A stretch of 64,000 bases of DNA from Cercospora beticola (lineage: Eukaryota > Ascomycota > Dothideomycetes > Mycosphaerellales > Mycosphaerellaceae), in contig NC_088938.1 in NCBI RefSeq assembly GCF_033473495.1, positions 2,790,001 through 2,854,000 on the forward strand, given 5' to 3'. The position numbers and the translations under genes are program-made. The notes under the pieces are model-generated. The model ran no database searches, was not told where the DNA came from, and was given only the letters and a program-made list of their open reading frames with translations. This document shows positions 54,901-64,000 of this stretch, in pieces (positions within the stretch are counted from its first letter, which is position 1; the number at the start of each line of letters is the position of its first letter).

Positions 54901-57900
54901 CGGGAACCAGCACCACCGTCACTTCCGCTGATGACATTTCCGCCAGGCTACAGCATATTGTTTGAGATCTTACCATGAAACGGCTTTCATGTTTCCATCG
55001 AGTGTGACAGACACAACAACCAGAGTCGATACTCTGACGAGTCAAGCATAAAAGTATCAATAGAGCTCAACGGTGCTACAACAGAACCCTAGCCATGGCA
55101 ACAACCAGACTGTAAGTTCAACCCCGCCCCGTTTGACTTCCGGCTTGTCGTAATACCATGGGGGATACAATATACGGCCATCGGAGTCTTTCCGCGTCCG
55201 CGATGTGATGGGGGTATTTACTTCATCGTACCCAACAAGCAACGTATTGCCACTGAAGAGCCCAATATCTGGCTCGCTATACGGCTTGTCTGAGAGCTAC
55301 CTGATCTGTTCAGCAAACGTTCCTTCTGTCACACACTCATCATCACGTCATCTGGCTCTCTCCAAGCACAAGTCAAGAAGTTCAGGCCGCCGTCTGCTCA
55401 GGATTCGAATTGATTCGCGATACTTTGTATTAGACCACAACTCGAGCACCGGATGCGGATAAATGGTTTCTACACAACCGCATTTGAAGTTCAAGCCCAA
55501 TGCAAGCCGCAGCACATCGGTAGGCAAACTTTATTCAGCTTGATCGGATGCGGTTTATCCTTCGTGCGGCCAGTGACCATTTTGCTTTCACCTTCGCGGT
55601 ATTTTTGACAAACAACCACATATGATTTCTGCGGCCAATATGTTTGGGCAAATGCTCATGAATCGACGACTGCCCGATGCAGATCTTTGAACAGGGTGAC
55701 CACACGGCCCCAGGGCAACCAGCGAACATTGCATGGGTCCCGAATTATTTACATCTGGAGACTCCTCTCGATCGGACGAAGCTTTGCCATCAACAAGCAG
55801 CAGGCACCGCCGGCGAAGTGAACAAAGATTTTTGCCCGACGCCAGAAACGAATTGGGCTGCAGAACATTCAAAATGGCAATCCAGCTACCAAGAGGATGC
55901 GGTTGTGAACGGACATTCCAAAAGCATACTGATTGTGGGTGACCCGTTGCGTTTGTGTCATCAGACGCACACTGGACAGGCCATATAGGCAGGAATCGTC
56001 TTTTGCAAGACGCTCGAGTCACTGGACGTCTCTTGAAAAGACCTATGCCCGCACCCAAAACCTCAGGCTCCTCCAACGGCGCCCATAGTCCATTGCCTCA
56101 TCCTTGACCACTCTACACTGCAACTTTACCCGACCAGGAACAAGCTTCCATCGCCCACACTGATGTGGGCAACGTTCACTAGCGCCGCGCAATGTTTCTG
56201 ACTCGAGCATCATCTTTTGTGAAAGACAATTCGGATCGGATATGATCAGGCATGTTCGCACAGTATTGACAACCAGCACAGTCACAGCATTCGTATCAGA
56301 TGAGAAGTCGATCTGAGCATGTTTGCTCGTATTGACTCTTCCATCTTTGCGTCATGTTACGCGGTAGGATGGCTTGCGAGCACTTCACATATACATCTGT
56401 GCGATGTTATCAATGAGACGGAGGTAAGTTGTGATCAATCTTTCTCTTCAAGTTTCAGCGGCATCGCCAGTCTCGTCTCGAGTCGAACATAGTCTCTGCG
56501 AAGGAACCCATCACTGCTGATGTCCACAGACTGCAGCTCCGGGCACGATGGCAGAAAGACTTCTGGGGCGACGAAGAGAGCAAACATCTTTGCGGATATC
56601 CGCACAAGAACTGACTTTGGCATCCTCCTGAGTGCTCGTGGTTCAAAAAAGGGACGCGATGATCGCGTCACAAGAGTCACGAAGACACTCGAGCAGACTC
56701 TCGACACGAATATTCTTCGAAAGGATGAGACGGGTCATGCAAGAGGAGGATGTACAAGAAGAAAGCATGATGGTGTTGGCTCGAGGCTCGGTTGATCAAC
56801 AATGAACGGCTTGCATGTGTCGTTTCGGGAATTGGTTGACATGGAAGGAAACGCTGAGATCTGTCGAGACGAGTTTTTCACACTGGGCTTCTGGACTTAC
56901 GCTTGGGGGTTCATCAGTGACAAGTGACACGTTAAAAGGTGATTGTGCTGTTGAGAAGTCATAGGACACTGTGGACGTGGCCGCTTCTGGTTGTGCTGCA
57001 GCACTTCTCCTGCTACTGCCACAGCATTTACGGTGACTCAGCTACTGCTATTGCCTTTCGTACAGAGATGTGCTTTTCATCGAGAAGGTACGTTCAGCCA
57101 AAGGACTAGGCAGTCGGAAGTTCTCAACTTCGCAAGTAGATGGCGGTGCGAATGTCAACTTGCTTCTTTCTCGCTGTCGAATAACAGTCAACACTCATTT
57201 GCGAACATATTTTGTGTATGCCATCGGTCTCGACTTCTTTTCACCTGCAATGATGCTCTGTTGAATCATTGTTGGGATTAGCTCGAACGGATTCCCCTTA
57301 TTTCACTGTCCTGGCGTCCATTCTTCTGAGTGCAGAATAAAATACATCGCAGGTGCACTAAGCAAGGAACATGTTACAAAGTGATTCGCGGCGTTCAGTG
57401 CACAATACCTTTAGTAGGCGTTCATCGATCGTCTTCCGCCCGCCCTGATGCGCTTATGTCTGTGGCCTGTTCCAGCTTTGGTCATTTAAAGACAGAAGCG
57501 TGTCCTCCATAGTGTCTCAATGGTCTGATCACTAAACAATGAAGCCATAACAGTGGGAATGGCACTGGGTATCTTCAACAGACCGCTGTGACTGCATGTT
57601 AGATGCGAGGAGCCTTGAGCAGCAGGTGCCACTGTATCGACCAGCCACTGTGCATGTGCAAGACATGTCTGTGCATCGAGGATGGAGGTGAGGTGCAGAA
57701 TGGCGCCAACCCCCTCGGTAGATGCAAGCAAGTGTCTGGACCCGGCTTCAGCCTCACGTACGATAGTCACATTGGACACCGCCTCGTCGTCTGCAGGTCT
57801 GCAAGCGCTGAAGATTTTCTCTGCACGGTCGGGAGGAGGGTGAGGCCGAGTGGGAAACGACGTCCGTGGCAAGGTGGTCGGGCAGCGGGGGGATGGTATT

Positions 57901-58347
57901 CGTGCAAAGCCTTTGAGAGGGAGCGGGCTGGGGTGGAGCAGCGGAGCAGCGCAGGCGTCGTCGTGATCGTCATTTGGACAGGCCCCTTTCGTCCCTCTTT
58001 CTGTTGCGCCGAACGAGCCACTAAGCAGCACGCGAGCGACTGCTACTGCCTGCCTGCCTTGCCCGGCACCACACAGACGCTCTCCCACCACCAAACACCC
58101 CGACGTCAGATCGACGACAATTGCACGCCGCCGCCCGTCTGCACTCTGCCCACGACAAAGGCCCGCGCTGCCCTGCGTCGCACACTGCCACTGCGCGTCT
58201 AGATCAGCCACACCGGCCTGAAAATCCAAACACAAACCACCTCATCGACCTAACACCCGAGCGTCAAGCAGCACCCCCACTTTATACCGTCCTGATCGAA
58301 ATTCCTGCTCCCTCGACCTGCACCTCGCAGAGCAGACCACCTGCAAA
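54901..58347. other. Gene-poor region upstream of the PP2C gene
   Basis: No supportable intact gene. Minus-strand sequence from about 55550 to 55057 has a coding-like frame broken by two stops (see findings). The last kilobase is the GC-rich promoter and 5' UTR of the PP2C gene; ORFs at 57486-58235 (minus) and 57603-58202 (plus) overlap there and look like noise. Confidence 0.4.
55057..55542 (-). pseudogene. Possible degraded coding relic
   Basis: Read on the minus strand in one frame, this segment gives a plausible protein pattern: SLPTDVLRLALGLNFKCG, then ELWSNTKYRESIRILSRRR, then a TGA, about 16 codons, a TAG, then GLFSGNTLLVGYDEV and RILYPPWYYDKPEV, ending at TGA. Each internal stop is one C-to-T change from a sense codon (CGA, CAG). 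I found no intron that removes both. It matches no family I recognise and could be chance. Confidence 0.2.
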
Positions 58348-60189
58348 ATGGGACAGACGCTCTCGGAGCCCGTTGTGGATAAGGTACGTGCCCTCACCGC
58401 CGCCGCCACCACCGCCCCGCCCCGCCGACGACGCCTACGTGGGAAGAATTGCAGTGCGGCCCATCCGTTGACTCGCTGGGGCATGACTCTTACCACACAT
58501 CACTCTCTCCAACCGCGACTGACACATTGACGTGCGCAGAAATCAGACGAAGGCCAAGATGACCGCGTCGCCTTTGGCGTCAGTGCCATGCAGGGCTGGC
58601 GCATCAGCATGGAGGACGCCCACGCCGCCATCCTCGACCTACAACCCCTCGAAGGCGACAAAGAGCTGAAACCGGCAGCCTCAGACGTGCGGATATCATT
58701 CTTTGGCGTGTACGACGGACATGGAGGAGACAAGGTAGCACTGTATACCGGAGAGCACCTGCACGAGATCGTGGCAAAGCAGGACTCATTCAAGAGCAAG
58801 GACTTTGAGCAAGCGCTCAAGGATGGCTTTTTGGCCATTGACCGGGCAATTCTCAGCGGTATGACTGCACTTCTCGGAGCAGAATCCACAGCAGGAAGGA
58901 TCAAGCTGACAAATGCGCAGACCCCAAATACGAAGAGGAAGTCTCGGGCTGCACAGCTTCGGTGGGCATCATCACGCACGACAAAATCTTTGTGGTATGA
59001 TTGGAGAAGAGGGAGAGCATCTTGCACAGAAACTGACCTCTGCAGGGCAATGCCGGCGATTCGAGATCTGTTTTGGGGATCAAAGGGCGCGCAAAACCTT
59101 TGTCGTTCGACCACAAGCCGCAGAATGAAGGCGAAAAGGCCCGTATATGCGCAGCAGGCGGCTTCGTCGACTTTGGCAGAGTGAACGGCAACCTTGCACT
59201 CAGCAGAGCCATTGGTGATTTTGAGTTCAAGAAGAGTGCAGATCTCCCACCGGAGCAGCAGATTGTCACGGCATATCCAGATGTGACTGTGCACGAGATT
59301 GGCGACGAGGATGAGTTCCTCGTCATTGCCTGTGATGGTGAGCTGGAATCGGAGACAGTCTGGCGAAAGTGTGAGCTGACAATTTTGCAGGAATCTGGGA
59401 TTGCCAATCTTCGCAAGCGGTCGTGGAGTTCGTCCGAAGAGGCATTGCTGCAAAGCAAGAGTTGCACGCGATTTGTGAAAACATGATGGACAACTGCCTG
59501 GCGTCCAACTCGGAAACCGGTGGTGTGGGCTGTGACAACATGACTATGATTGTTATTGCTCTGCTCCGTGGACAGACTAAGGAGGAGTGGTACAAGAAGA
59601 TTGGCGAGCGAGTCGCAAATGGAGACGGGCCTTGCGCGCCTCCCGAATACGGCAAGTCATGACCCATCTTGTACCCTCACCAACGACAGACGCCGTGATT
59701 CATTCACCGTGCTGGGCGAGGTCTGTAACCCTCGCAGCACCAGCTAACAATCTCCCAGCCGAGTTCAGAGGACCTGGGATGCATCACCGCTTCGACGACT
59801 CACCTGACGACTATGACATGGATATGGACCAACGAACACGAATGCTAGGTCGGGGTGGGCGAATTATCCTTCTCGGTGATGGTACTGAGATTGTGGCAGG
59901 TCACGGTGGCGACGACGATGTCGACATGGAAGATCGAGTGACCGAAGTGGACGACGCGTCCCTGGAAGAGACAGACGAAGAGGCGGTGCAGAGGAACCAG
60001 CAGAAGAACAACGAAGACCGAAGTCAGAGGGAGGGTACACCTGCGCCGCCCGCCGCTGGCCAAGACAGCAACACGCAACAGCCGTCTGGCCAATCTGGTG
60101 CTATGCCAGACAAGATCCTACCCGTCCTGGACGACAAGCCGAGCGCGAGCACATCCGGCGGGCAAGATGGCAACGAGAAGACGAAGTGA
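58348..60189 (+). CDS. PP2C-family protein phosphatase (Ptc2/Ptc3-like)
   Basis: Six exons: 58348-58383, 58540-58858, 58921-58994, 59046-59337, 59391-59651, 59759-60189, making 470 residues. Four introns are GT-AG; the fifth (59652-59758) starts GCAAGT and is needed to avoid a TGA at 59660. Motifs in order: MGQTLSEPV (possible N-myristoylation Gly), [75 protein letters not shown]. The metal-binding Asp residues are all present. After the catalytic domain comes [19 protein letters not shown] and an acidic, Gln/Pro-rich tail, as in filamentous Ptc2/Ptc3/PtcB proteins. These Mg/Mn-dependent phosphatases switch off Hog1 MAPK signalling and the DNA-damage checkpoint. Confidence 0.9.
59652..59758 (+). 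other. GC-AG intron in the PP2C gene
   Basis: A 107-bp intron with donor GCAAGT and acceptor CCCAG, with CTAAC 12 bp before the acceptor. It joins PPEY to AEFRGPG, the junction expected for this phosphatase family. Confidence 0.7.
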
Positions 60190-61610
60190 TGGATTTCAAT
60201 GACATTAATCAAGTTTGCATTCCAAGGCAAGATTCTTCATGGAATTGATACCCTTTTGCGAGACGAGACCCGAGACCCAGCACGACTATGACCAACAAAA
60301 CTCATCAAATTCAAGAACTCCGACCTTTCTTCTCCCTCTTCTCCTCACTTCGCTCCAGCCGGAGCGACAACACCCATATGCGCCATTGCCCTCCTCCCGT
60401 ACACTCAGTCCACCATACCTCATCCGCCTCCAACACATCTGCTGCATTCGATCAACCACAAAATCAATAAATCCCAAGTACAGAACGCGAGACGACGTGG
60501 CATCATGGAATCAGAGAGCGGTGTTTCCTAATTTACGAGATGAATGCGTTCCGTGTGGGCGCATTGAAGGCAGGCTTGTTTCTTTTGGTGCGATGAATTG
60601 TGCACGTGAAGTGGTTGATTGACTTCGGCTGTGTACAAAGGTGATATTGGAAGGTAGCGAACACCGCATATTTTCTACGTTGATTGAACTCAATGTGCTG
60701 TCGTCCGACTTCCTTCTTTGCTTGGACAGAGGCCGTACACGCGCTGCAGTGTCTTGTATGTACGTACCGTGTACTCGGCCTCAGGACTGTTCCTCCGTCA
60801 CCAGCATGTGAAAGTCGTACCTAATGTGTACACCTTCTTCCTTTGTATACAGCCACGTGTAACAAGTGACGTTTTGCGGGATCTGATTTTCTGCCAGATG
60901 CCGTCCCCGTCGGCTCCACGCATCTGCTGCCAAGGTTGGCTGTCGGGCTGCCACGCTGGCTGGCCGTCCTGCCAGTCGAGAAGCTCGATAACGTCAGAAG
61001 CTAGTCAGAAGGTTGACTACTGCAGCTTGACATGTGAAAAATCCTGCTTGGAAGTAGTGGGTGGGATGCAACTTGGCGATGCTCTCATTGTTTATCAGGT
61101 GTCTTTCTTGCTGAAGGGAAATGTGAAAGTTGTTGATGATCTGGTCATCTTCATCAATTCACTGTTCAATAATCTATCGGAGCGAAGTCCTGCGGGTCTT
61201 GGCCGTGCACACACACATCCGCGGCCGGGAACGTCGACACTAAAGACAGCGACTAGGGAGAGCTTTTGCGAACGCGCGCTGGCAAAGCGTGATCGTCATT
61301 CGATTGCAATCCGCTAGCGAGGCAGACTGACACAACGTGTTGTCCACTGTCTTCTCCTGGATTCTGTTGTCTATCAATTCTGTCTCTTCTTAATACTTCA
61401 CTCAGCCTGCGCTTCTCATGTCTTGCTCTTTCTGCTGCTGTGTGTCTTGACAGCCGCGGCAGGTAAGACCAGACAAACGCCAATCAGGGACCTGCTTCCG
61501 AGGAGCGCCTACTTTCTATAACTCGGCCCATTTCCTGCTTGGGGAAACTTGTTATCGGACTTCCTCCGTTGCACTTTCGACGCGATATTCCCTTCGACAC
61601 GAAACATACA
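60190..61610. other. Intergenic region before the cytidylyltransferase gene
   Basis: It holds the PP2C 3' UTR and the promoter and 5' UTR of the cytidylyltransferase gene. An open frame at 60718-61317 (199 codons) has Cys-rich but unpatterned sequence and no domain; I do not call it a gene. Confidence 0.4.
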
Positions 61611-63005
61611 ATGGCACCCAAGCGCAAAAGAGCGGCTTCGTTGGCTGCGGAGAAGAACGGCGCAGAGGTCGAGAGCTCGCAGCAGCAGCAATCTCCCGAC
61701 GTCGAGCTGCAAGACAACGCACCTGCTACGGCAGCGGTGAGCGCGAGTCCTGCTAAGAGCAAGAGCAGTATGAATCCGCCGGCGAAGCGCACTCGCGCCA
61801 ACTCGAAACGGAGCATCAATGGCAATGAGAAGCAGCCTGCTACCATGGCTGTTCAGACTGGAGGCACCGTCTCGATGCCCATCAATGCTACTGCTGATGG
61901 CTCCGGCGAGTCGGGAGAAGCTGGCACGATGCGCATGGAAGCTCCTCCGCAAGCTGGCCTTGTCGATCCCGCTGGAGGCTACAAGACGAACAAACCGCCC
62001 ACCGACCGCCCAGTACGCGTCTACGCCGATGGTGTCTTCGATCTATTCCATCTCGGGCACATGCGTGTTCTGCAACAGGCGAAGACCGCATTCCCAAACA
62101 CCCGATTGATCGTCGGCGTCACAGGTGACGAGGAGACATTCAAGAGGAAGGGTCTTACTGTCATGAGCGCCAAAGAAAGAGCCGAGAGCGTGAGACATTG
62201 CAGATGGGTGGACGAGGTGATTGAGGATTGTCCTTGGATCATCGACGTCCCATTCTTAGAGAAGCACAACATCGATTATGTCGCGCACGACGACCTGCCA
62301 TATGGTGCATCCGAGGGAGATGACATTTACGCACCGATCAAAGAGAAGGGCATGTTCCTTGTCACACAGCGAACGGAAGGTGTCAGCACCACGGGCATCA
62401 TCACCAAAATTGTACGAGATTATGAGAAATACATCAGTCGACAACTGAAGAGAGGGACGACGAGACAAGAGTTGAACATTTCTTGGTTGAAGAAGAATGA
62501 GATGGATGTCAAACGACATGTTTCGGAGTTGAGGGATACCATTCGACAGAACTGGAGCACGACGGGCAGAGAACTGAGCTCTGAGCTGGGAAAATTGTGG
62601 CAGCCTAGCAGGCCCAGCAGTCCTGCTCCTTCGGCCACCCCGAGCCTTAAGAATGGTCGCGGTGGTACGGTAAATGGCATCGATTCTCCACTCCCTGCTG
62701 TCTCTGCTTCTGATAGATTGAGAGTTGAAACTGCCGCGGGCAGCAGCGGCAGGAGTTTGACACCTTCGCGCGGCAAGAATCTGGACTTCGCGGCTGGTGT
62801 GGCTTTTGGTTTGATCGGTGGTGTCAAATCATGGATGGAGGGATCGAAGAGGAGAAATCTTTCGGACAGCAGAGCGCAGTCGCCGAATGATTCGCCTGAG
62901 AGGAGTCCGGTGGATGACGAGGATATGGATGGAGATGTGAGAGGGAGACATGGCAGGACGCCGGTGGTGGAGAAGAGAAATCCTTTGGAGACGTTGCACT
63001 CTTAG
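61611..63005 (+). CDS. PCT1: Choline-phosphate cytidylyltransferase
   Basis: A single exon of 464 residues. The start is ATG 61611 (MAPKRKRAASLAAE), which gives a basic, disordered N-terminus with a likely nuclear localisation signal. The catalytic domain begins near residue 133 with RVYADGVFDLFHLGHMRVL, holding the HLGH (HxGH) nucleotide-binding motif near 145. It continues with VGVTGDEET, RAESVRHCRWVDEV, DYVAHDDLPY and the RTEGVSTTGIITKIVRDY segment near 252 (family RTEGISTS). An amphipathic membrane-binding helix (DFAAGVAFGLIGGVKSWM) and a phospho-Ser-rich tail follow. The enzyme makes CDP-choline from CTP and phosphocholine, the rate-limiting step of the Kennedy pathway for phosphatidylcholine. 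The frame stays open after the stop codon; see the next entry. Confidence 0.93.
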   Translation: MAPKRKRAASLAAEKNGAEVESSQQQQSPDVELQDNAPATAAVSASPAKSKSSMNPPAKRTRANSKRSINGNEKQPATMAVQTGGTVSMPINATADGSGESGEAGTMRMEAPPQAGLVDPAGGYKTNKPPTDRPVRVYADGVFDLFHLGHMRVLQQAKTAFPNTRLIVGVTGDEETFKRKGLTVMSAKERAESVRHCRWVDEVIEDCPWIIDVPFLEKHNIDYVAHDDLPYGASEGDDIYAPIKEKGMFLVTQRTEGVSTTGIITKIVRDYEKYISRQLKRGTTRQELNISWLKKNEMDVKRHVSELRDTIRQNWSTTGRELSSELGKLWQPSRPSSPAPSATPSLKNGRGGTVNGIDSPLPAVSASDRLRVETAAGSSGRSLTPSRGKNLDFAAGVAFGLIGGVKSWMEGSKRRNLSDSRAQSPNDSPERSPVDDEDMDGDVRGRHGRTPVVEKRNPLETLHS

Positions 63006-63845
63006 GCGGGTGAAGATTCTCTTATATCTCCTGGGACGGCGGCGACAGATTCTTCGACGACATTGCTAGGAGGTGTTGCTCCGCCGATGATGCAGGTTCC
63101 GAAGACGATCCTGTATCCTCCTGGTTTGGGGTTCTCGGCTCCCGCTCCTGCTGCAGCACAAGCGCCATCAGTTGGAGCTATTCCTACTACTGCTACACCT
63201 GTTTCTTCCACTTCACATAATAGACAGGACAGTTTGGTGGAAACTACAACTTCTAATACTGCAAAAACTGCTGATGATGCTGCTACTGCCGATACTCATG
63301 CTGCCAATCTCGCAGCTGCACACGATATTTTGGACGAGCTTCTTGCTACTTCCCAGTCTTCAGCTTCTTTGACTATGAAACGACTTGAGAATCTCACGCT
63401 TCATCCTTCGTTCTTTCAGCCGGCTTCTGCTGGCGCTCCTACGACAGTCAATCCGGCGGATGTCATGCCCAGAGGAAAAGAACCTGCTCCTGGGGCGGGA
63501 CTTTGGCAGGAGGTTCCTGGGTTGTCTGCTGCTCCTCCTCCTTCGTCTCTGCAGCCTCTGCCGCCTCTGATGTCAGAGCAAGAAATTCTGGACTCTTTGA
63601 GTGCAAATTTGAACGTCAATATGGATATGGCAGACGTCGGAGGTGTTCCGGTTCTGGATGAGCCCTTGTTTGATGAGCATAGGAGGTTTGTCGATCCGGG
63701 GATGGAGGGTTTGCCGGCGACGGGACAGGTAGCGCCGTTGGATGTTGATGCTACGGAGGGTGAGACGGGCCCATCGGGGGCGGAGAGGAGTTGGGAAAAG
63801 ACGGTTGGGGAGTTGGATGAGGAGATGGGTGGGTTTGGGGGTTAA
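63006..63845 (+). CDS. ORF in frame with PCT1 after its stop: extension or separate protein
   Basis: The PCT1 frame continues after the TAG at 63003-63005 without another stop to 63845. The first ATG is at 63087 (MMQVPKTILYPPGLG). The product is disordered, rich in Ala, Pro, Ser and Thr, with helical islands (ANLAAAHDILDELLATSQ, MKRLENLTLHPSFF, MSEQEILDSLSANLN) and an acidic end. It could be a separate protein that starts at 63087, or a C-terminal part of PCT1 made by removing the stop through an in-frame intron (62937-63005, GTGAGA...CTCTTAG, 69 bp). That intron lacks a clear branch point. I do not recognise the family. Confidence 0.5.
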   Translation, partial: AGEDSLISPGTAATDSSTTLLGGVAPPMMQVPKTILYPPGLGFSAPAPAAAQAPSVGAIPTTATPVSSTSHNRQDSLVETTTSNTAKTADDAATADTHAANLAAAHDILDELLATSQSSASLTMKRLENLTLHPSFFQPASAGAPTTVNPADVMPRGKEPAPGAGLWQEVPGLSAAPPPSSLQPLPPLMSEQEILDSLSANLNVNMDMADVGGVPVLDEPLFDEHRRFVDPGMEGLPATGQVAPLDVDATEGETGPSGAERSWEKTVGELDEEMGGFGG

Positions 63846-64000
63846 GGCGGAAGTTCTTCACGGGTGACTGCGTTGTGGGTGAGCATTACTTGTGGATGTG
63901 ATCTGGAAATGGTAGTGGGACGGGAAACAAAATGGAACGAAAAGTTTGGGTGGAGGTGTAGATATTGATAGGCCTTTGAACCAGAATGGAAAATGGAAAG
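63846..64000. other. Right flank, 3' UTR
   Basis: G-rich then A-rich sequence after the last stop codon; no gene is seen before the window ends. Confidence 0.4.

Noticed and set aside
55381..55410. Possible tRNA B-box (GATTCGAAT-like)
   Set aside because: No pairing T-stem and no A-box at the right distance on either strand.
57486..58235. 249-codon minus ORF and 199-codon plus ORF in the PP2C promoter
   Set aside because: They overlap each other antisense in GC-rich DNA and lack any motif.
60718..61317. 199-codon plus ORF before PCT1
   Set aside because: Cys-rich but with no regular pattern, no signal peptide that fits, and no splice context; more likely UTR or promoter.

Overview
This is nuclear DNA from a filamentous ascomycete (Pezizomycotina), most likely a Dothideomycete; the class-level guess is an inference from gene content. 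Genes sit on both strands. Many are split by short introns (about 40-160 bp) with GT(A/G)NGT-type donors, CTNAC-like branch points and CAG/TAG acceptors, and the products are typical fungal housekeeping proteins. I saw no prokaryotic signals, rRNA, tRNA or CRISPR.

Layout. 0.3-17.8 kb holds an FAD/NAD(P) oxidoreductase (-), an NCBP3-type cap-binding protein with a repeated D/E-L-F motif (+), a small unrecognised protein (+), the mismatch-repair endonuclease MLH3 (-), a low-complexity fungal protein (+), Mediator subunit Med18 (-), the mitochondrial 2-oxoglutarate dehydrogenase subunit Kgd4/Ymr31 (+), a kinase-fold protein (-), a small Cys-rich protein (+) and an F-box protein (-).

18.1-46.3 kb is a siderophore gene cluster. 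It has a ~4737-residue ferrichrome-type NRPS (A-T-C-A-T-C-A-T-C-T-C-T-C, SidC/NPS2 layout, -), a divergent SidI-like acyl-CoA ligase (+), a strongly diverged SidA-like N-monooxygenase (-), a MaoC/hydratase-2 enzyme (-), a SidF-like hydroxyornithine acyltransferase (-) and a full-size ABC-B transporter (+). The ligase, hydratase and acyltransferase all end in peroxisomal PTS1 tripeptides (ARL, SKL, SKL). Three exact ATCWGATAA iron-repressor (SreA/Sre/Urbs1-type) motifs lie between the NRPS and the ligase, one about 50 bp from each start codon. My reading is that mevalonyl-CoA is made by the ligase, dehydrated by the MaoC enzyme instead of the usual crotonase-fold SidH, transferred to N5-hydroxyornithine in peroxisomes, assembled by the NRPS and moved by the ABC transporter. 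This would give a ferrichrome carrying anhydromevalonyl-type acyl groups (ferrirubin/ferrirhodin-like) or a new relative. The product is inferred.

46.8-64 kb holds a DUF2236/mpaB-type oxygenase (+), a Sok1/Tcp11-domain protein (-), about 6 kb with no supportable gene (52.4-58.3 kb), a PP2C phosphatase with six exons including a GC-AG intron (+), CTP:phosphocholine cytidylyltransferase (+), and an open reading frame continuing in the same frame after its stop codon.
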